A DNA stretch of 64,000 nucleotides from Chinchilla lanigera (taxonomy: Eukaryota > Chordata > Mammalia > Rodentia > Chinchillidae). The DNA is taken from contig NW_004955427.1 of NCBI RefSeq assembly GCF_000276665.1, forward strand, positions 1,224,357 through 1,288,356, read 5' to 3'. The notes under the pieces were generated by a model, which was not told where the DNA came from, ran no database searches, and was given only the letters and a program-made list of their open reading frames with translations. Below are positions 1 through 11,045 of this stretch, piece by piece (position 1 is the stretch's first letter; every line of letters begins with the position of its first letter). A program made the translations under genes and the position numbers.

Positions 1-1182
1 TACAGACACACAGTAAACCGACACTTTGAAGGTCCCTCAGAGATCTTGTCTTATGATTACTGTTCTGTCTTATTTTTGCCCACGTGAAAAACCATAAAGA
101 TGAAGAGTCCCTCTAACACCGGCATAGGTTGACATCTCCTGTCTAGCTGCTCCCGGGAATTTAAGGCACTGAACACAACTTTCCTGTTCATTGCTATTAA
201 CAGCCGTGCTGCGATCAAGGGAAAACAATGTTAGCTCTACTTTCAAAATGGAAGAAATGCTACAAGAACTTTAGTTACTCGCCAAAGTCATCCAGTGGGT
301 TATTAATGAAGCCAAGTACACCCAATTTTGTGATAGAATTGCTAAGCCAATTTGCTTGAAAATGAAATCTCGTATCAGATAAACCCTACTTATTATTATT
401 GAGCTATTGTTTACTATTATGCATTTCTTATATTTCCACTGAAGATCACACTCTTCATGTGGGCAGTTCATCCTTTCACCAGTTCACTCCTGGAACAATC
501 TCAAGAACAAAAACCATTTGAGGAGTGACATCTCAAGCAGTAATGAGACACTGGCGGTGTGCCTCAGCTCCCCCAAGCCTCCAGACACAATTGTAAGGAG
601 CATTTTGATCCCCTCCGCGGCTGAGTAAATACTTTCATGTTAGTGTAAACATTTAAAGTTGCGGGGAAAATAAGAGAAAGAGAGAGAGTTACATCAGTAT
701 TATTTCATCTATTTGGAGGTACGAATAAATGTGACAACGAGTTTGAAAATTTTTGAAGACCTGATAATCATATTTGTATTCTTACTGGTTATGGGAATCA
801 TGACATTTTTAAAGCATCATATGACATTAAAAGGATCACTATAGTATATTAACTTATGCCAGAAAATATAATAATGTACATGATATTATTACCAAACAGA
901 AAGAAACAGTAATCTGAAGTTTTATATCTACTTTTATAAACATTCTCACAAAGAAAACTCCATATCTAGATAGCCTTAGCCATGCATTATTCCGGAATTT
1001 AAAGAAGAAATAACACCAATGTTATACAAACATTTCCAGAGAATGGCAAAAGGACAAGGGATAAAAGACATTTCTCTAATAATTATTAGCTCAGCATAAT
1101 CTCAAAGTCAAAATCTTATATTTTCTTTTTTTTTTCTCACTTTTGGAGTCTTTATTTTCCCATCTGGTTATTCTTTTATTTT
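1..1182. other. Non-coding, nothing recognised
   Basis: AT-rich sequence with only short open frames that have no recognisable domain and no codon-like pattern. I see no SINE, LINE or exon that I can support here. Confidence 0.6.
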
Positions 1183-1480
1183 AAAAATTTTTAAAAGCGC
1201 CTGCCTGGCAAGCGCAAGGTTGTGAGTTCGGTTCCCAGTACCGGAGAAAAACCAAACAATAAAATAAAATAAAATAAAAATTTTTAAAACTAACAAAACA
1301 ACAATGAAGACAAAATCAAAATAACACAAAAACAACAAAAATGATACATGACCTCAAAACAAAATGATAGGAATTAACAATGGTTGCTACATTACATACT
1401 GTTATCTGCAACAAAGTTGCTCAGTCCACCACACATAAGAATGTAAGATTGATCAAACAATCAAAGACAGTAACAAGTAA
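1160..1480 (-). mobile_element. L1 LINE 3'-end relic (interrupted by ID SINE)
   Basis: After the ID insertion the sequence resembles the start of two other relics in this window (2594 and 63871). The shared pattern is an AAAC-rich run, then GATAGGAATTAACAATGG, then a TACTGTTATCT-type stretch. The element lies on the minus strand, with its 3' end to the left. No L1 coding sequence is present. The relic ends near a 19-base A run at 1482-1500. Confidence 0.55.
1183..1289 (+). mobile_element. 5'-truncated ID SINE with target-site duplication
   Basis: The body (about 1197-1275) starts in mid element at GCGCCTGCCTGGCAAGCGC. It continues through the B-box region GTGAGTTCGGTTCC to CCGGAGAAAAACC and an (AAAAT)n tail. 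It is flanked by the exact duplication AAAAATTTTTAAAA at 1183-1196 and 1276-1289. About 27 bases of the usual ID 5' end, including the A box, are missing, so this copy could not be transcribed from its own internal promoter. It is inserted in an L1 3'-end relic. Confidence 0.9.
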
Positions 1481-1499
1481 TAAAAAAAAAAAAAAAAAA

Positions 1500-1640
1500 A
1501 TTGGAAATGATGTAGAGCTTCACCATACAAGATGGTAGGAGTTCAACAATGGTTTTTATACTACATATTGTTGTTTTCAGATCAGTCATTCTGCTGGTAA
1601 AGAAAATATAAAATGTATAGATGCAAAAGTCATAAACATT
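1500..1640 (-). mobile_element. Second L1 3'-end relic
   Basis: AAGATGGTAGGAGTTCAACA, followed by a TACTACATATTGTTGTTTTC-like stretch, repeats the pattern seen at about 1370, 2690 and 63970. It is a diverged copy of the same minus-strand L1 3' untranslated end, placed next to the first copy by insertion or local duplication. Confidence 0.45.
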
Positions 1641-1700
1641 AGCATGATGAAGGGGGATTTTTCACCCAGGATTGCAAGGATAGTTTATGATTCAAACATC

Positions 1701-1885
1701 CATCAAGGGTAGCCAAGCCATCTAGAACTCTGGGAGGCTGAGGTAGGAGGATCACAGAGTTGAGCCTAGTTTGGGAAGTTTAGCAACATAGTGAACTTTG
1801 TTTCAAAAATAAAAAAGAGGCTAGACTGCAGCTCAGGGCAAAGGTTCTGAGCTCAATCCGTATACAAAACAAAACAAACAATAAA
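1701..1885 (+). mobile_element. B1-dID composite SINE
   Basis: The 7SL-derived half shows CTCTGGGAGGCTGAGGTAGG, AGGATCACAGAGTTGAGCC and a degenerate GTGAACTTTGTTTCAAAAAT. After an A-rich linker comes a degenerate ID half (CTGCAGCTCAGGGCAAAGG, TGAGCTCAATCC) and an AAAAC-type tail. The copy is diverged, so it is not a recent insertion. Confidence 0.75.
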
Positions 1886-1991
1886 AAACCAGGTAACTCA
1901 CTACAATAACAACAACAAAAGGGAGAAAATCATATAAAAAAATTGAATAGATTAAGAAGCATTTGATAAAATCCAACAGTTACTTATACTA

Positions 1992-2106
1992 AAAGTGCCT
2001 AGGGCCACGGTCTATACAGCTCAACAGCACGGCACCTACCGGGTAAGTGCAAGGTCCTGAGTTTGATTACCGATTCCAATAATAATAATAATAAAGATGC
2101 CTAAGA
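1992..2106 (+). mobile_element. Old ID SINE
   Basis: The body (about 2003-2093) keeps ACAGCTCAACAGCACGGCACC, GTGCAAGGTCCTGAGTTTGA and an (AAT)n tail. Imperfect flanking repeats AAAGTGCCTAG (1992) and AAAGATGCCTAAG (2094) look like its target-site duplication. It is more diverged than the IDs at 7.6, 14.4 and 61.6 kb. Confidence 0.75.
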
Positions 2107-2577
2107 AACCATAGGGACTTTTTTACTATAACAAAGCAACAAGCAAGAGCTCTGCAGCAAACATTATACTCATTTCTGGCTGTCGTAACAAGACAAGCAT
2201 GCCCACAATACCACTTTTAGTTAAATTGTAATGGAAGTCCTGGTCAGTGCAACAACACAAGAAACAGAAATAAAAAAGCACAATAATCAGAAAGGCAAAA
2301 CTATAAATTTCATTATTAGAATTAAAAATGCACTTATGAAGCCCATTAGATACAAGGTCAATTTTCAAAAATTAAATTAGTTTCTCTATACAAACAATAA
2401 ACAAATCACTGAAACATTCTAAAAGATAACCTTTCCTCAGCTTTGAAACAGCAGCTTTAGCAGATATAGCCAAAGGAATTCAAAGGATGAAAATTTTAAA
2501 ATGTCTGCTTCTAAAGTTACAAAAAGTGAATAGGATATGTGCTTTAGAATTAGTCCAAAAGCTATATAAAGGTAGCT
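2107..2577. other. Non-coding, nothing recognised
   Basis: AT-rich unique sequence. The longest open frame (about 80 codons, minus strand, 2126-2368) has a hydrophobic, cysteine-rich composition but no recognisable family, and I do not regard it as a gene. Confidence 0.5.
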
Positions 2578-3195
2578 TATTTTTATTTTTTTATTTTAAA
2601 AATAAAAGGAGGAAAACATTAACAGACAGACAACCTTTTACAAAATAGCAAAAGAACAGTACAGACAATACAGAGTTACCCACAAAGTGGTAGGAAATGA
2701 ACAATGCTTGTTGTATTACATGTTGATATCTTCAAAGTGGTTTCTCACGAAAACAGAGACATGCAACATTGATCAATCAAGGACTCATTGAGAGTTTCTT
2801 TCAGCAAAGAAATAGAAGACAGTAGAACAACTGTTAGCTATCCTGTATATACATACATACAACATTTCTCCTTCTTTCCCTTCTCTTTTCCCACATCCCA
2901 GTTGCCCTTTACCTTTGAGCGTTTTCCTATCATTTCACAATGTCTATCATACCTCCGAGTTTAAATGAACTCTTTCAGGTTTTACACTAGTGAGATAATG
3001 TTGTGCTTGCACATGCAGGTCTGATTTATTTCACTTATGAGTATGGTCTCTAGTTGTGATCATTTACCTATAAAGGCCTCGAGTTTATCTTTCTTTATAG
3101 CTGAGTAATATTCCATTACATAAAAGTTCCCATGAAGCACCACAATTTTCTTATCCAATCCTCGGTGGATGGACATTTGGATCTGTAGCTTATTT
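2578..3195 (-). mobile_element. L1 LINE 3' end
   Basis: A T-rich run at the left (the antisense poly-A tail) leads into AAAGGAGGAAAACATTAACA, then the block with CAAAGTGGTAGGAAATGAAC. Further right is the antisense of the classic L1 3' region: CTGAGTAATATTCCATTACA, followed by TCTTATCCAATCC and GGTGGATGGACATTTGG. The element is truncated and carries only the 3' untranslated part and the very end of the coding region, with no intact frame. Confidence 0.8.
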
Positions 3196-5369
3196 TTAAT
3201 AGTCATTCTCTAAAAACAGTGTCTAAATCTTTCTCCCTCTTGTTTGTTAGCTGCGACATTTCCCAAAGGTGAAATATCAGGTGTTTGAAAATTCAGCAGT
3301 GATTCCCTGACATCATCAGATAATAGGAATGTCCTTCAGGAAACTTCCCATGGAAGTCCTCGGTTTTACATTGGTTTTATGTCTTAGAAGGTATAAAGTT
3401 AGAATAATATATGACCATCAAAATTCTCTTAGAAGAATAAACCTACATGAAATCAAATAGCTTCTTCACGCTGAATCTTACTGTATGTCACATGCAAACA
3501 TGCAAGGTGCTCACAGAAGTCACTTTGAACTGACTTAACTTCTAAATATGACTTCGGGCCAGGCTGAGAGTATTCCAATTGCAACTTCCAGCCTTCCTTC
3601 TACTCCCCTAGACGTCCGCACAGTTCCTCATGCAGAACAGACCCAGCTGTCTATGGGGAGGCTCCACAAGACAAAAGCCTAGGATTTGGCCGTGTGCACA
3701 CAGACCACAGATGAATTACCCAGAGTGTGCTGGCAGAGCCTGCAGCACAAGGACATGGGAAAATCTGCGCAGGTTGCCAATGGTTTGTGAAAATTGTGAG
3801 AAAAGAGATTTTTCTTTTTTTTAAAAAAAAGTCTTTTTACTAGCATAATTCACTGGACAATGTGAACACATTCCAGTCAATCCACTTCACAGACATGATC
3901 TCACTGGTCTCCCCAACATCCTAACAAGGAAATGCGGGGGACAAGGGCGACTCCACCCTTGAAGCCAAAGCCCCATCTTTTACTCCCACTTGTGGCTAGG
4001 AGCAGCAGAACAAATTTAAACAGAGGAACAAATTACCATCTTTCTTGCTTCTGACCCCTCCAAGTGTGGGTAAATAAGTAGGCTTTTCCTTGGTTGAGGC
4101 CACACAGCTCCCAAAACAACTGTTCGGAAAGGTTGAGGACTGAGTCATTAGCCAGTGATAATTCTCCAGCAACTGCTGGTTTGTTTCTCAGCTGTTTGGT
4201 GGCCATGCTGACTTGGACACAGCACAGCTCACAATCGAAGATCAAAATCCTGTCCTTCACCGTCCTGGGGAGACTTTTAGGACAAACGGTGGTGCATACG
4301 GATGAGGCCTTTATACTTTTGCAGTAGGCACTAAACTCCGAGAAAGCTTGAGACCAGGGAAAATAAGTACATTGGCCATCAAGAGGTTCTCTCAGACAAT
4401 AATCTCTTTTTTCTGTTGTTTGTTTTGTTTTGTTTTTCCTAAAACTCTAAATCTACTTCATTTCCTTCCTATATGTGGTGTAAAAATTTGTGAAAGAAAT
4501 GTTCAAAGTCTCCTCAAAATAGTTACTAATAATTAGACTGTTAAGTAGAAATCTTTAGACAAGATACTATAAAATTGTAAAAATGTACTGATTTTTTTTC
4601 ACATTATGAAATACAAGATACACTAACTTACTCAAAACGCTATTCTTTAGGACATATTTTATTGTCCTATACTTTAAAATGTTTTAGATTTTTCTAAACA
4701 TTTAAAATGTTTAGATTTTTCTTCCTACCATTAGAAATAAAGTTGTCTCAAAAATGGTGGGACAAAAAGTAGATTATTTTGTGTATCAATGCTGACACAC
4801 CTGTTCACTCTTCCCATAAAGCTATATCTTGTGGATAAAGAACTCAGCAGCTTCTAGCAGTCACCTGAGATGAGCACCATATGAAGCACAATAATGCATT
4901 ACTTTACTAAAATTTACAGAGCCTGGGAAAAACAGCCTGAAGAATGATCCTTCCTGAGCCAATGTTGCAATCTTCTAAGTCCAAAATGGGCTTGAAAAAA
5001 GAAATTAGGTAATTGTGAAAGCCCAGGAAAATCAGTTTAAGAAAATGAAACAATGTTACCACTCACTTCCCTTTTCTGTGTTTAATCCAGCTGGAAACTA
5101 GAAGCATGGAAAGTGGCACTTGCACAATAGCAAAGGACAGCGGAGCTGGGGAGCAGTGGTCCCTCCCGTCGCTCTCTGGGATGTTATGGCTGTTTGCTCT
5201 TTACACTCCCCAGAGAGGCTTTTCAGTAAATGATAGAAAACCTCACTATGTATCCCCATGATATAGTTTCCAGACATTTTTGGGTGACTACATTTCATAT
5301 ATCAATAATATCCTGCTGAAATCAACAGCATGAAAGGCAGTTCTTCACACTGAAAAGGGAGCTTTGAAG
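3196..5369. other. Non-coding, nothing recognised
   Basis: Mostly unique sequence. Around 4675-4725 there is a short AT-rich direct and inverted repeat (TTAGATTTTTCT twice, flanking the near-palindrome TAAACATTTAAAATGTTTA). No exon or further repeat family could be supported. Confidence 0.5.
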
Positions 5370-5490
5370 TGGAAGTCAAAATACTTCACTCTTTCATTAA
5401 CTTGGTCACTTGAGAAAGTCACTTAACCTCTCTAAGCCATGTTTGCCTCATCTGTCAAATGGGAGAGATGAGGTAAATTATTTGCACAGG
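5370..5490 (+). repeat. MIR SINE relic
   Basis: The phrase GTCACTTAACCTCTCTAAGCC, followed by TTTGCCTCATCTGTCAAATGG, is the sense-strand core of MIR. It is an ancient, diverged copy without visible target-site duplications. Confidence 0.75.
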
Positions 5491-6190
5491 ATCTTTCCAG
5501 AATAGTCTTTTCTTCTTGTAAATCAGCTTATGTTTGTAGAAAAGGTTTGATCGCCTTCCGTCATAGCAGTGGTGAAGTCGGAATCTCTATTTGGGATAGT
5601 GAGAACACCAGGCCAATGCATTTACAAGATTAATTACTGTGGTTGAAAAATACATAAATATGGATTAGTGTATATTTGGAATGTCCACAGAAATTCCTAT
5701 TTCTGGATGACTTCGTTAGTGACTGTTACTTCATCCAGCTGAGATTTTTCAGCAACTCTGGGTCAGAAATTTCAGACCCCATTTATTTTCTGAGAAAAAT
5801 CTCTTATTTTTTCCATCTGCAAAATTTTCAAACCAGTATGGTGTTCCTGAACAAGACTGAGACTCAAAGGAAGAAAAAGAGATTTATGAAAAAATAGTTT
5901 AAAAGAGATAGGATGTTTCTAACCGGAGACTGTATTTAGTTTAGAAACAAAGACTGAAGTGTGGCTTACTTAATAAACTCGTTGAAAACATGGAAAGCCG
6001 CCGCTCTCTCTTTCCTCAAACTCTAGAACCCAAGGAAACCTCCTTCAGCTATGGCAGCAGGTGAAGCTCTGGGTTCAACCCAAAGAATGACTTCCTGGTT
6101 GGGTCCCTGAAATAAGACATTAAGGAAGATTTTCACCAGCTCTTAAGGATGCAGGGGACTTGAGACATGGCTACCATTAGCACACCCCCG
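5491..6190. other. Non-coding, nothing recognised
   Basis: Unique sequence. I see no exon structure and no repeat I can name. Confidence 0.5.
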
Positions 6191-6194
6191 AGGA

Positions 6195-6355
6195 AGGCTT
6201 CTCTGTTCAGGCTTATGCTGAGTACATTACACTCATTATCCCCTTTCATCTCCACAGCAGCCCTGTGAGAAGAGTGGTATTATTATTCTCACTTAAAGAT
6301 GAGAAGGTATGCAGAGGAGTGCAATATGAACCCAAAGGGGTGGACTCCAGAGCCA
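6195..6355 (-). repeat. MIR SINE relic
   Basis: This is the antisense MIR pattern: CATTACACTCATTATCCCC, then CACAGCAGCCCTGTGAGAAG, GTATTATTATTCTCAC, AAAGATGAGAAGG and a trailing GGACTCCAGAGCC. It is nearly full length, with ancient divergence. Confidence 0.75.
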
Positions 6356-7582
6356 GCTCTCCTTAGTGGGCTGTACTGCTCTCTGCTGTGGAGTGATTTT
6401 TGCATAGTTACTTCTAGTTTTATTTGGAGTAAGAAAGGGAAGCTGTTGGATTTGACCTTCAAATGTAGGAAGACCTTTTCCTGAGAAGAAATATAATCTG
6501 AAGTTTTCCATCTCCACCAATTCTGAAATAATTGGAAATGGCTTAAGTGGCTTGGAGTTGTACAAAAAGAATATACCAGAGAAGAAATTACCAGCTTGGT
6601 AATCTTGGGCATCTAACTTAACCTCTCTGATGCTGGTTCTTCTTTTTTGTATTCTACTGTTTTCAGTGAGCACCCACTACCTCAAAAATTCAATGGCAAA
6701 TAAATCTGAAAGGAGAAAAACAATAACTACTGCACGGCATTGAGTTCAGCACTCAGTGAACTTTTTCCCCTCTGCACAAGGGATCTAGGCTGCAAAAAGA
6801 ACTCTTCAACACTGAGTGTTGTGAAATATGCTCCTAAGTGAAGAATAAAAAAGAATAGAGAAGATGCTTCTTTGAAAGTATGAGAAAAGTCACCAGCAGA
6901 GTCATTTAGTTACTTTTTCCTTTGCATTTATAGAATTTTTTCAGAACTCTATTACAGTGCTTGTTATACTTTATAACTATTCTCCCACCAGTCTTTCTCC
7001 CCCGTGTCAATCTGGATTCTCTAAAACAAAGCCAATCCTTTGCTCCTTTCTGCACTTTTCAAAATCATACCAAGCAAGGGCCTGACATACAGTTTCTACT
7101 CATAAAACATTTGCTGAATGAATGGATGGATGAAAAATAAATGGGTGAAAGTCCTCAGTTGGAAAACCAAAAAGCAGAAAATCACAGAACACAAAACACA
7201 AATTGTTACTATGTCACATATTAACATTGACAGAACATTCATTAAAATGGAAATAATTTTGGCTTTCTTTAGATAAGGGAAAAGCTATAATTAGGCACAC
7301 TATGTAAGCATCTTTCATAACTGTTTAAAATTTCCAGAACTTCCTTCTTGGCCGCTCTTGGGCGAGATAAATTCTAGTTTTTGAAAGGGAGTGGGTGGTC
7401 CTTCTCGCCTGCGCTTCGGTGACTCAGTGATTTCAAATGAAGTTTTGGAAATCCTTCCTAGTGGTTCTTTCCAGTCACCCTGACGGCCACCAACAAGCTC
7501 AGATTAAAATTCCAAATATTTAACCCACTATTGCTGTATTGCAAGCGTTCTGTTTTTACACAAGCACATGTTTCAGCCTGTC
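6356..7582. other. Non-coding, mostly unique
   Basis: No gene seen. A short stretch at about 7080-7140 (CATTTGCTGAATGAATGGA) resembles the 3' tail of an ancient MIR or L2 element but is too short to call. Confidence 0.45.
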
Positions 7583-7703
7583 AGAAGTGCTGTGAGGGGC
7601 TGGGGATTTAGCTCAGCGGCAAAAGCGCCTGCCTGGCAAGCGCAAGGTCGTGAGTTCGGTTCCTGGTACCGGAGAAAAACCAAAAAAAAAGAAGTGCTGT
7701 GAG
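7583..7703 (+). mobile_element. Full-length ID SINE with exact target-site duplication
   Basis: The body at 7597-7689 begins GGGGCTGGGGATTTAGCTCA. It has an A-box-like TAGCTCAGCGGC and a B-box-like GAGTTCGGTTCC, and ends GGTACCGGAGAAAAACC plus an A run. The exact 14-base duplication AGAAGTGCTGTGAG flanks it at 7583-7596 and 7690-7703. The body derives from tRNA-Ala. The perfect duplication and near-consensus body indicate a fairly recent L1-driven insertion. Confidence 0.97.
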
Positions 7704-7974
7704 TGTGGGTTAGCAGAGACTAGAATTCTGTCTCTGTAAGACCAAAATAATAGGCTGAATAATTTAAGTGAATTGACTAAATAAACTATCCAGAGCAGCC
7801 AGATAGGTCCAGATTCTTGCCCCCTGCCTCAGGGTCATCAGGTCTGAAATTCCATAGTGCTCTGCACTTCTTCAGGACTACTACGTAGCAGGTGACAAGA
7901 CCAGCACAGCCTTGGGACTGCATTTACAACATGGATTTCTAAGACGGGCTCTCTACTCAGATTTTACCGCAGTG

Positions 7975-8125
7975 GGTCAAGCATCTCCTCTGTGCCTGGG
8001 ACTGTGTGTTACTAGACATTTTATATCCATTCTTTATCACCCTAAAAATAGTCCTGGAAGGCGGGGGTCAGCGTTCTCATTTTAAATGTGTAGAAGACAT
8101 GAAGTGAAGTCCCCACGGTCTAGCT
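7975..8125 (-). repeat. MIR SINE relic
   Basis: Antisense MIR-type sequence: TGTGCCTGGGACTGTG, ATTTTATATCCATTCTTTATCA, TTCTCATTTTAAATGTGTAGA. Diverged and without clear ends. Confidence 0.5.
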
Positions 8126-8890
8126 GCAAATCTCTCCCTCTTCACTTTCCCTCCTAAAGTTAGAGAGTTGGGTCATTTACTAGCATTTGAGCCTAAGGGC
8201 TGTGAAAATGCAGACCAGAGGAATAAAGCATTATTGAATGAACACTGGTGTTCTTTAATAAGAGTTTCTCACTCAGTTCAGTCTAATAGTATCTTTATCC
8301 TACTGAATGGAAAGTTTCCAGAACTAAATTACGCATTTCCCATTGCTATTTTCAAATTGTCAGTATTTATTTTAATGAGAGAGTCATTTCTTAAGGTAGA
8401 ATTGTATGTTTTCCTTATAATGTCTGAATTTGGCACTTGTAGAGTAACTTTGTAAAGAATTGTACTTCCATTACCTGATTGCAAAAAGTTACCAAAATTT
8501 AAAAAGGTGTTCAGCAGAGGAGGTAGTACAAGAGTCCAACTGGACCTCAAGGTCGCACTACTAAAAGAAATGGGAATACCTCTGGACTGGACTAGCACGA
8601 CTGCAGTGTTGTCCTACTTATTTATGTAACTGCAGCTGAAAAGGAAGAGTGAGAAAACCATTGCTTCTCTCCCTACAGTGACACTTACAATTGAACTGCA
8701 CTATTCAGAAAGAAAATCCAAGTACTTGCATCTTTTAAAAGGGTTAATTCAGCACTTTACCGCCTCACCCTGAAGAATAAGTGGATTTATTCTTAATGTG
8801 ATAAATACTTAGAAAAAAATGACTTCAGCCCCCTAAAATGAAAGCTCCGACAAACAAAACGAATGCAAATGCATTAGAAATGTGTCATTA
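8126..8890. other. Non-coding, nothing recognised
   Basis: Overlapping opposite-strand open frames of 89-95 codons occur at 8168-8598. They show no domain, and the overlap on both strands is typical of chance. Confidence 0.5.
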
Positions 8891-8929
8891 AAGCTGATGG
8901 AAGGCTTTGTTTCTCTCCTTATTTGCAAG

Positions 8930-9098
8930 TTTTGTTTCCATTTTTTTCCTTCTATTCTCTTGGTTTTTGAAGGGAGGAGATGGAAAAGGGGGAAAAAGAA
9001 GAATCAAAGAACAGGTACAAATCCCCTATGATGAATGTGATCATTATGTGTATCAAAAGCACACCAACAAAATTAATTTAAAAATAAATAAAAGCTGA
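8930..9098 (+). mobile_element. Possible L1 3'-end relic
   Basis: A G/A-rich stretch (GGAGGAGATGGAAAAGGGGG) is followed by CCTATGATGAATGTGATCAT, ATGTGTATCAAAAGC and an A-rich tail with repeated AAATAAAA. This resembles the plus-strand 3' end of a rodent L1 with its tail. The call rests on pattern only. Confidence 0.35.
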
Positions 9099-9915
9099 TG
9101 GAAATCATACTACTTAATTCTAACTGTCATCAAAAGTGACAAGAAAAGGACGAGGAGTTGTAAGCAAACGTAAATATCTTCCAAATGCCATATATTTCAG
9201 TCTTTTGTTGAGAATATTATATGCAAAGCCATCATATATATTAATCATATTCTGCTGGATAGTATAATTAACATTTTTTATCCTTATTAATCTTCTTTCA
9301 GTTTCCTCATGATCATATAAATTTGCCAAGTAAAAATGTCAGTGTGAAGAAAAGAGACACCCTGCTCTACACAGTCTATACTATTCCTAAGTTAATACAC
9401 GTTTTCTCCTCCATAGAAGTTTAAATGTAGAGACAATTCTCCTATGTTCATCTTGCATTGTAAATCTTCTTCTGATAGCTTTCCACACAGAGTAAATTAT
9501 TTTATTTTCAATCCAAACATGAAGAATTTATTTCTGGATACTAAGGACTATGGCCATGTGTGATTGTGTTTATTTATGTCAGTAATATAGCAATCAATAG
9601 GATAAATTCTTAATAAGAATAATAATTCATCTACTATGGCCTTTTCTGTGATTTAAAAAAAAGAACAACCTTATCCAACCTTCCAGGGAATTTGGCATTC
9701 TTTTGAATCATTGTTTTATCTTTCTTTCAGTAACCTATAAAATTAATTTTGACTCTGATAAATATTTTAATATTACCCTTCCAAGGCCCAGGTCCAGACG
9801 GACAAAATCCTCAGAGCAGGAGAGCGTTAGGAGCTCGTTGACTGGATCCCACTGCAGATGCTGAGTGTGAGCACCGTGGTGGCGCTGGCTGGCCTCCACA
9901 GCTGTTCACCTGTGA
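9099..9915. other. Non-coding, nothing recognised
   Basis: AT-rich, apparently unique sequence. A 69-codon open frame on the minus strand (9120-9329) has no recognisable family. Confidence 0.5.
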
Positions 9916-9919
9916 AAAT

Positions 9920-10076
9920 CCAAAGCCATCGGGAGACGGGGCAGGAAGAGCGCAAGTGTGACCTCAGCCTCAGCACGTTAACAAGATTGTGCCTCAAAAT
10001 GAAAAATAAAAATTGAGCCAGGATGTAGCTCAATGTGAAGGGCCTAGGTTCAATTTCCAGTATAGGAACAAGGGGT
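9920..10076 (+). mobile_element. B1-dID composite SINE
   Basis: The 7SL-like half reads GGGAGACGGGGCAGGAAGAG, then TGTGCCTCAAAATGAAAAAT. It is followed by the degenerate ID half GAGCCAGGATGTAGCTCA, then GTTCAATTTCCAGTAT. The 5' end is truncated or too diverged to place. The purine tract that follows probably grew from its tail. Confidence 0.7.
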
Positions 10077-10190
10077 GTGAAGAGGAAGGAGGAGGAGGAG
10101 GAGGAACGGAAAGGAGAGAGGGAAGGAGAGGAGACACGGGGTGCGGGGGGAGGAGAGGAGACACACAGAGACAGAGAGAGGAGAACAAAT
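10077..10190 (+). repeat. Purine-rich (GGA)n-like tract
   Basis: About 110 bases almost purely A and G on the plus strand, with GGA-type units and interspersed ACAC and GAGA. It lies at the 3' end of the B1-dID element, the usual place for tail-derived simple sequence. It opens several arginine/glutamate-rich frames that are not genes. Confidence 0.85.
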
Positions 10191-10259
10191 TTTGTTTACA
10201 AGAACAAAAGCCAGAAAACAACAAAGCAAACTAAAAAAAATAGGGAACATAATCTTGAT

Positions 10260-10643
10260 CAGTGTTTCCCAGAGCATTCCAGAGAGCATTAGTTCTACAG
10301 GACCCTCAGAGGCATTACGTGAAATAAGGGAGTGGAGAACGGGGAAAACTGTGGTCAGCTAATTTCGGGAAATGCTGTTTAACAAAGTTAAGAAGACTTA
10401 GGATTGCATGATGTTTTAATATTCCACTGTGTATCGAATATATTAGTCAGTCAATCCTAATTGCACTTATTTATTCTTAGTTTAAAAATACATATTACAC
10501 TTGGAAACAAGTGAGAAAATGTTCTCCAGAGCTGCGTTGTTCATAAACCCCAATCGATGTGATCAAAGGTGAAAAACATCTATTTTCTTCTCATAGCGTT
10601 TCATAGGACGAGTGTTCCGAGGAATGTATTTTGGGAAGTGCTG
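10260..10643. mobile_element. hAT-type MITE (non-autonomous DNA transposon)
   Basis: The ends form an imperfect inverted repeat: CAGTGTTTCCCAGAGCATTC at the left, while the right end read on the other strand is CAGCACTTCCCAAAATACAT. The internal parts next to each end also mirror each other (GCATTCC-type on the left, GAGTGTTCCGAGGAATG on the right). CAGTG-starting ends are typical of mammalian hAT-Charlie MITEs. There is no coding capacity, and the eight flanking bases do not match well, as expected for an old copy. Confidence 0.6.
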
Positions 10644-10694
10644 ATCTATCCAGAACATTTTCTTGTCTTAAATTAATGGGGGGGTTGGGGATTG

Positions 10695-10835
10695 GCCATA
10701 ATTCTGCTAGTCAAAGTGTGGTCCCTGGGCCAGCAGCATGGGCTTCCCTTAGACCGTGCTGGAGGAGTAGGAGCTCAGCCTCACCTCAGACACACGGAGT
10801 CGGAATCTGCCTTTACCAGGTTGCCCAGGGAGCTA
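10695..10835 (+). mobile_element. MER5-like hAT MITE
   Basis: GTCAAAGTGTGGTCCCTGGG, followed by CCAGCAGCATGGGCTTCCC and, further on, GGAGTCGGAATCTGCC, follows the MER5A layout (a TCAAAGTGTGGTCC end, then an AGCAGCATCAGC-like block and a TCAGAATCTG-like block). The right end is lost or diverged. Confidence 0.65.
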
Positions 10836-10939
10836 CAGTGTGTCTTCTACGTTCCCCACCTCCGGCCTTTCCAGACCCACCTCCACCGCCACACACCACC
10901 TCCTTGGTGCCTCCTTCTAAGGTCAGAAGTAGAAGCAGG

Positions 10940-11045
10940 AGTTAATTCTTTGAAAAGTTCTCATATTCTACACCCTCGGTTTTGACTGGTGAGGAAAACG
11001 AAGCCCAGAGAGGCAGCATTGGTCTTCTAAAGCCTCAGAGCTAAG
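10940..11045 (-). repeat. MIR SINE fragment
   Basis: TGAGGAAAACGAAGCCCAGA followed by GAGG and AGAGCTAAGTAAGAATAGAA is the antisense MIR core (the 'gaggaaactgaggcccagag' type). Short fragment. Confidence 0.55.

Noticed and set aside
7597..7680. tRNA-Ala-like sequence with A and B boxes
   Set aside because: It is an ID SINE, shown by the target-site duplication, A-rich tail and multiple similar copies, not a functional tRNA gene. The same holds for the other ID copies.
9120..9329. 69-codon minus-strand frame
   Set aside because: Charged and aromatic composition, but no recognisable motif and no context. Not called.
10013..10292. Several overlapping frames over the purine-rich tract
   Set aside because: Artefact of (GGA)n-like sequence and of B1-dID sequence on both strands.
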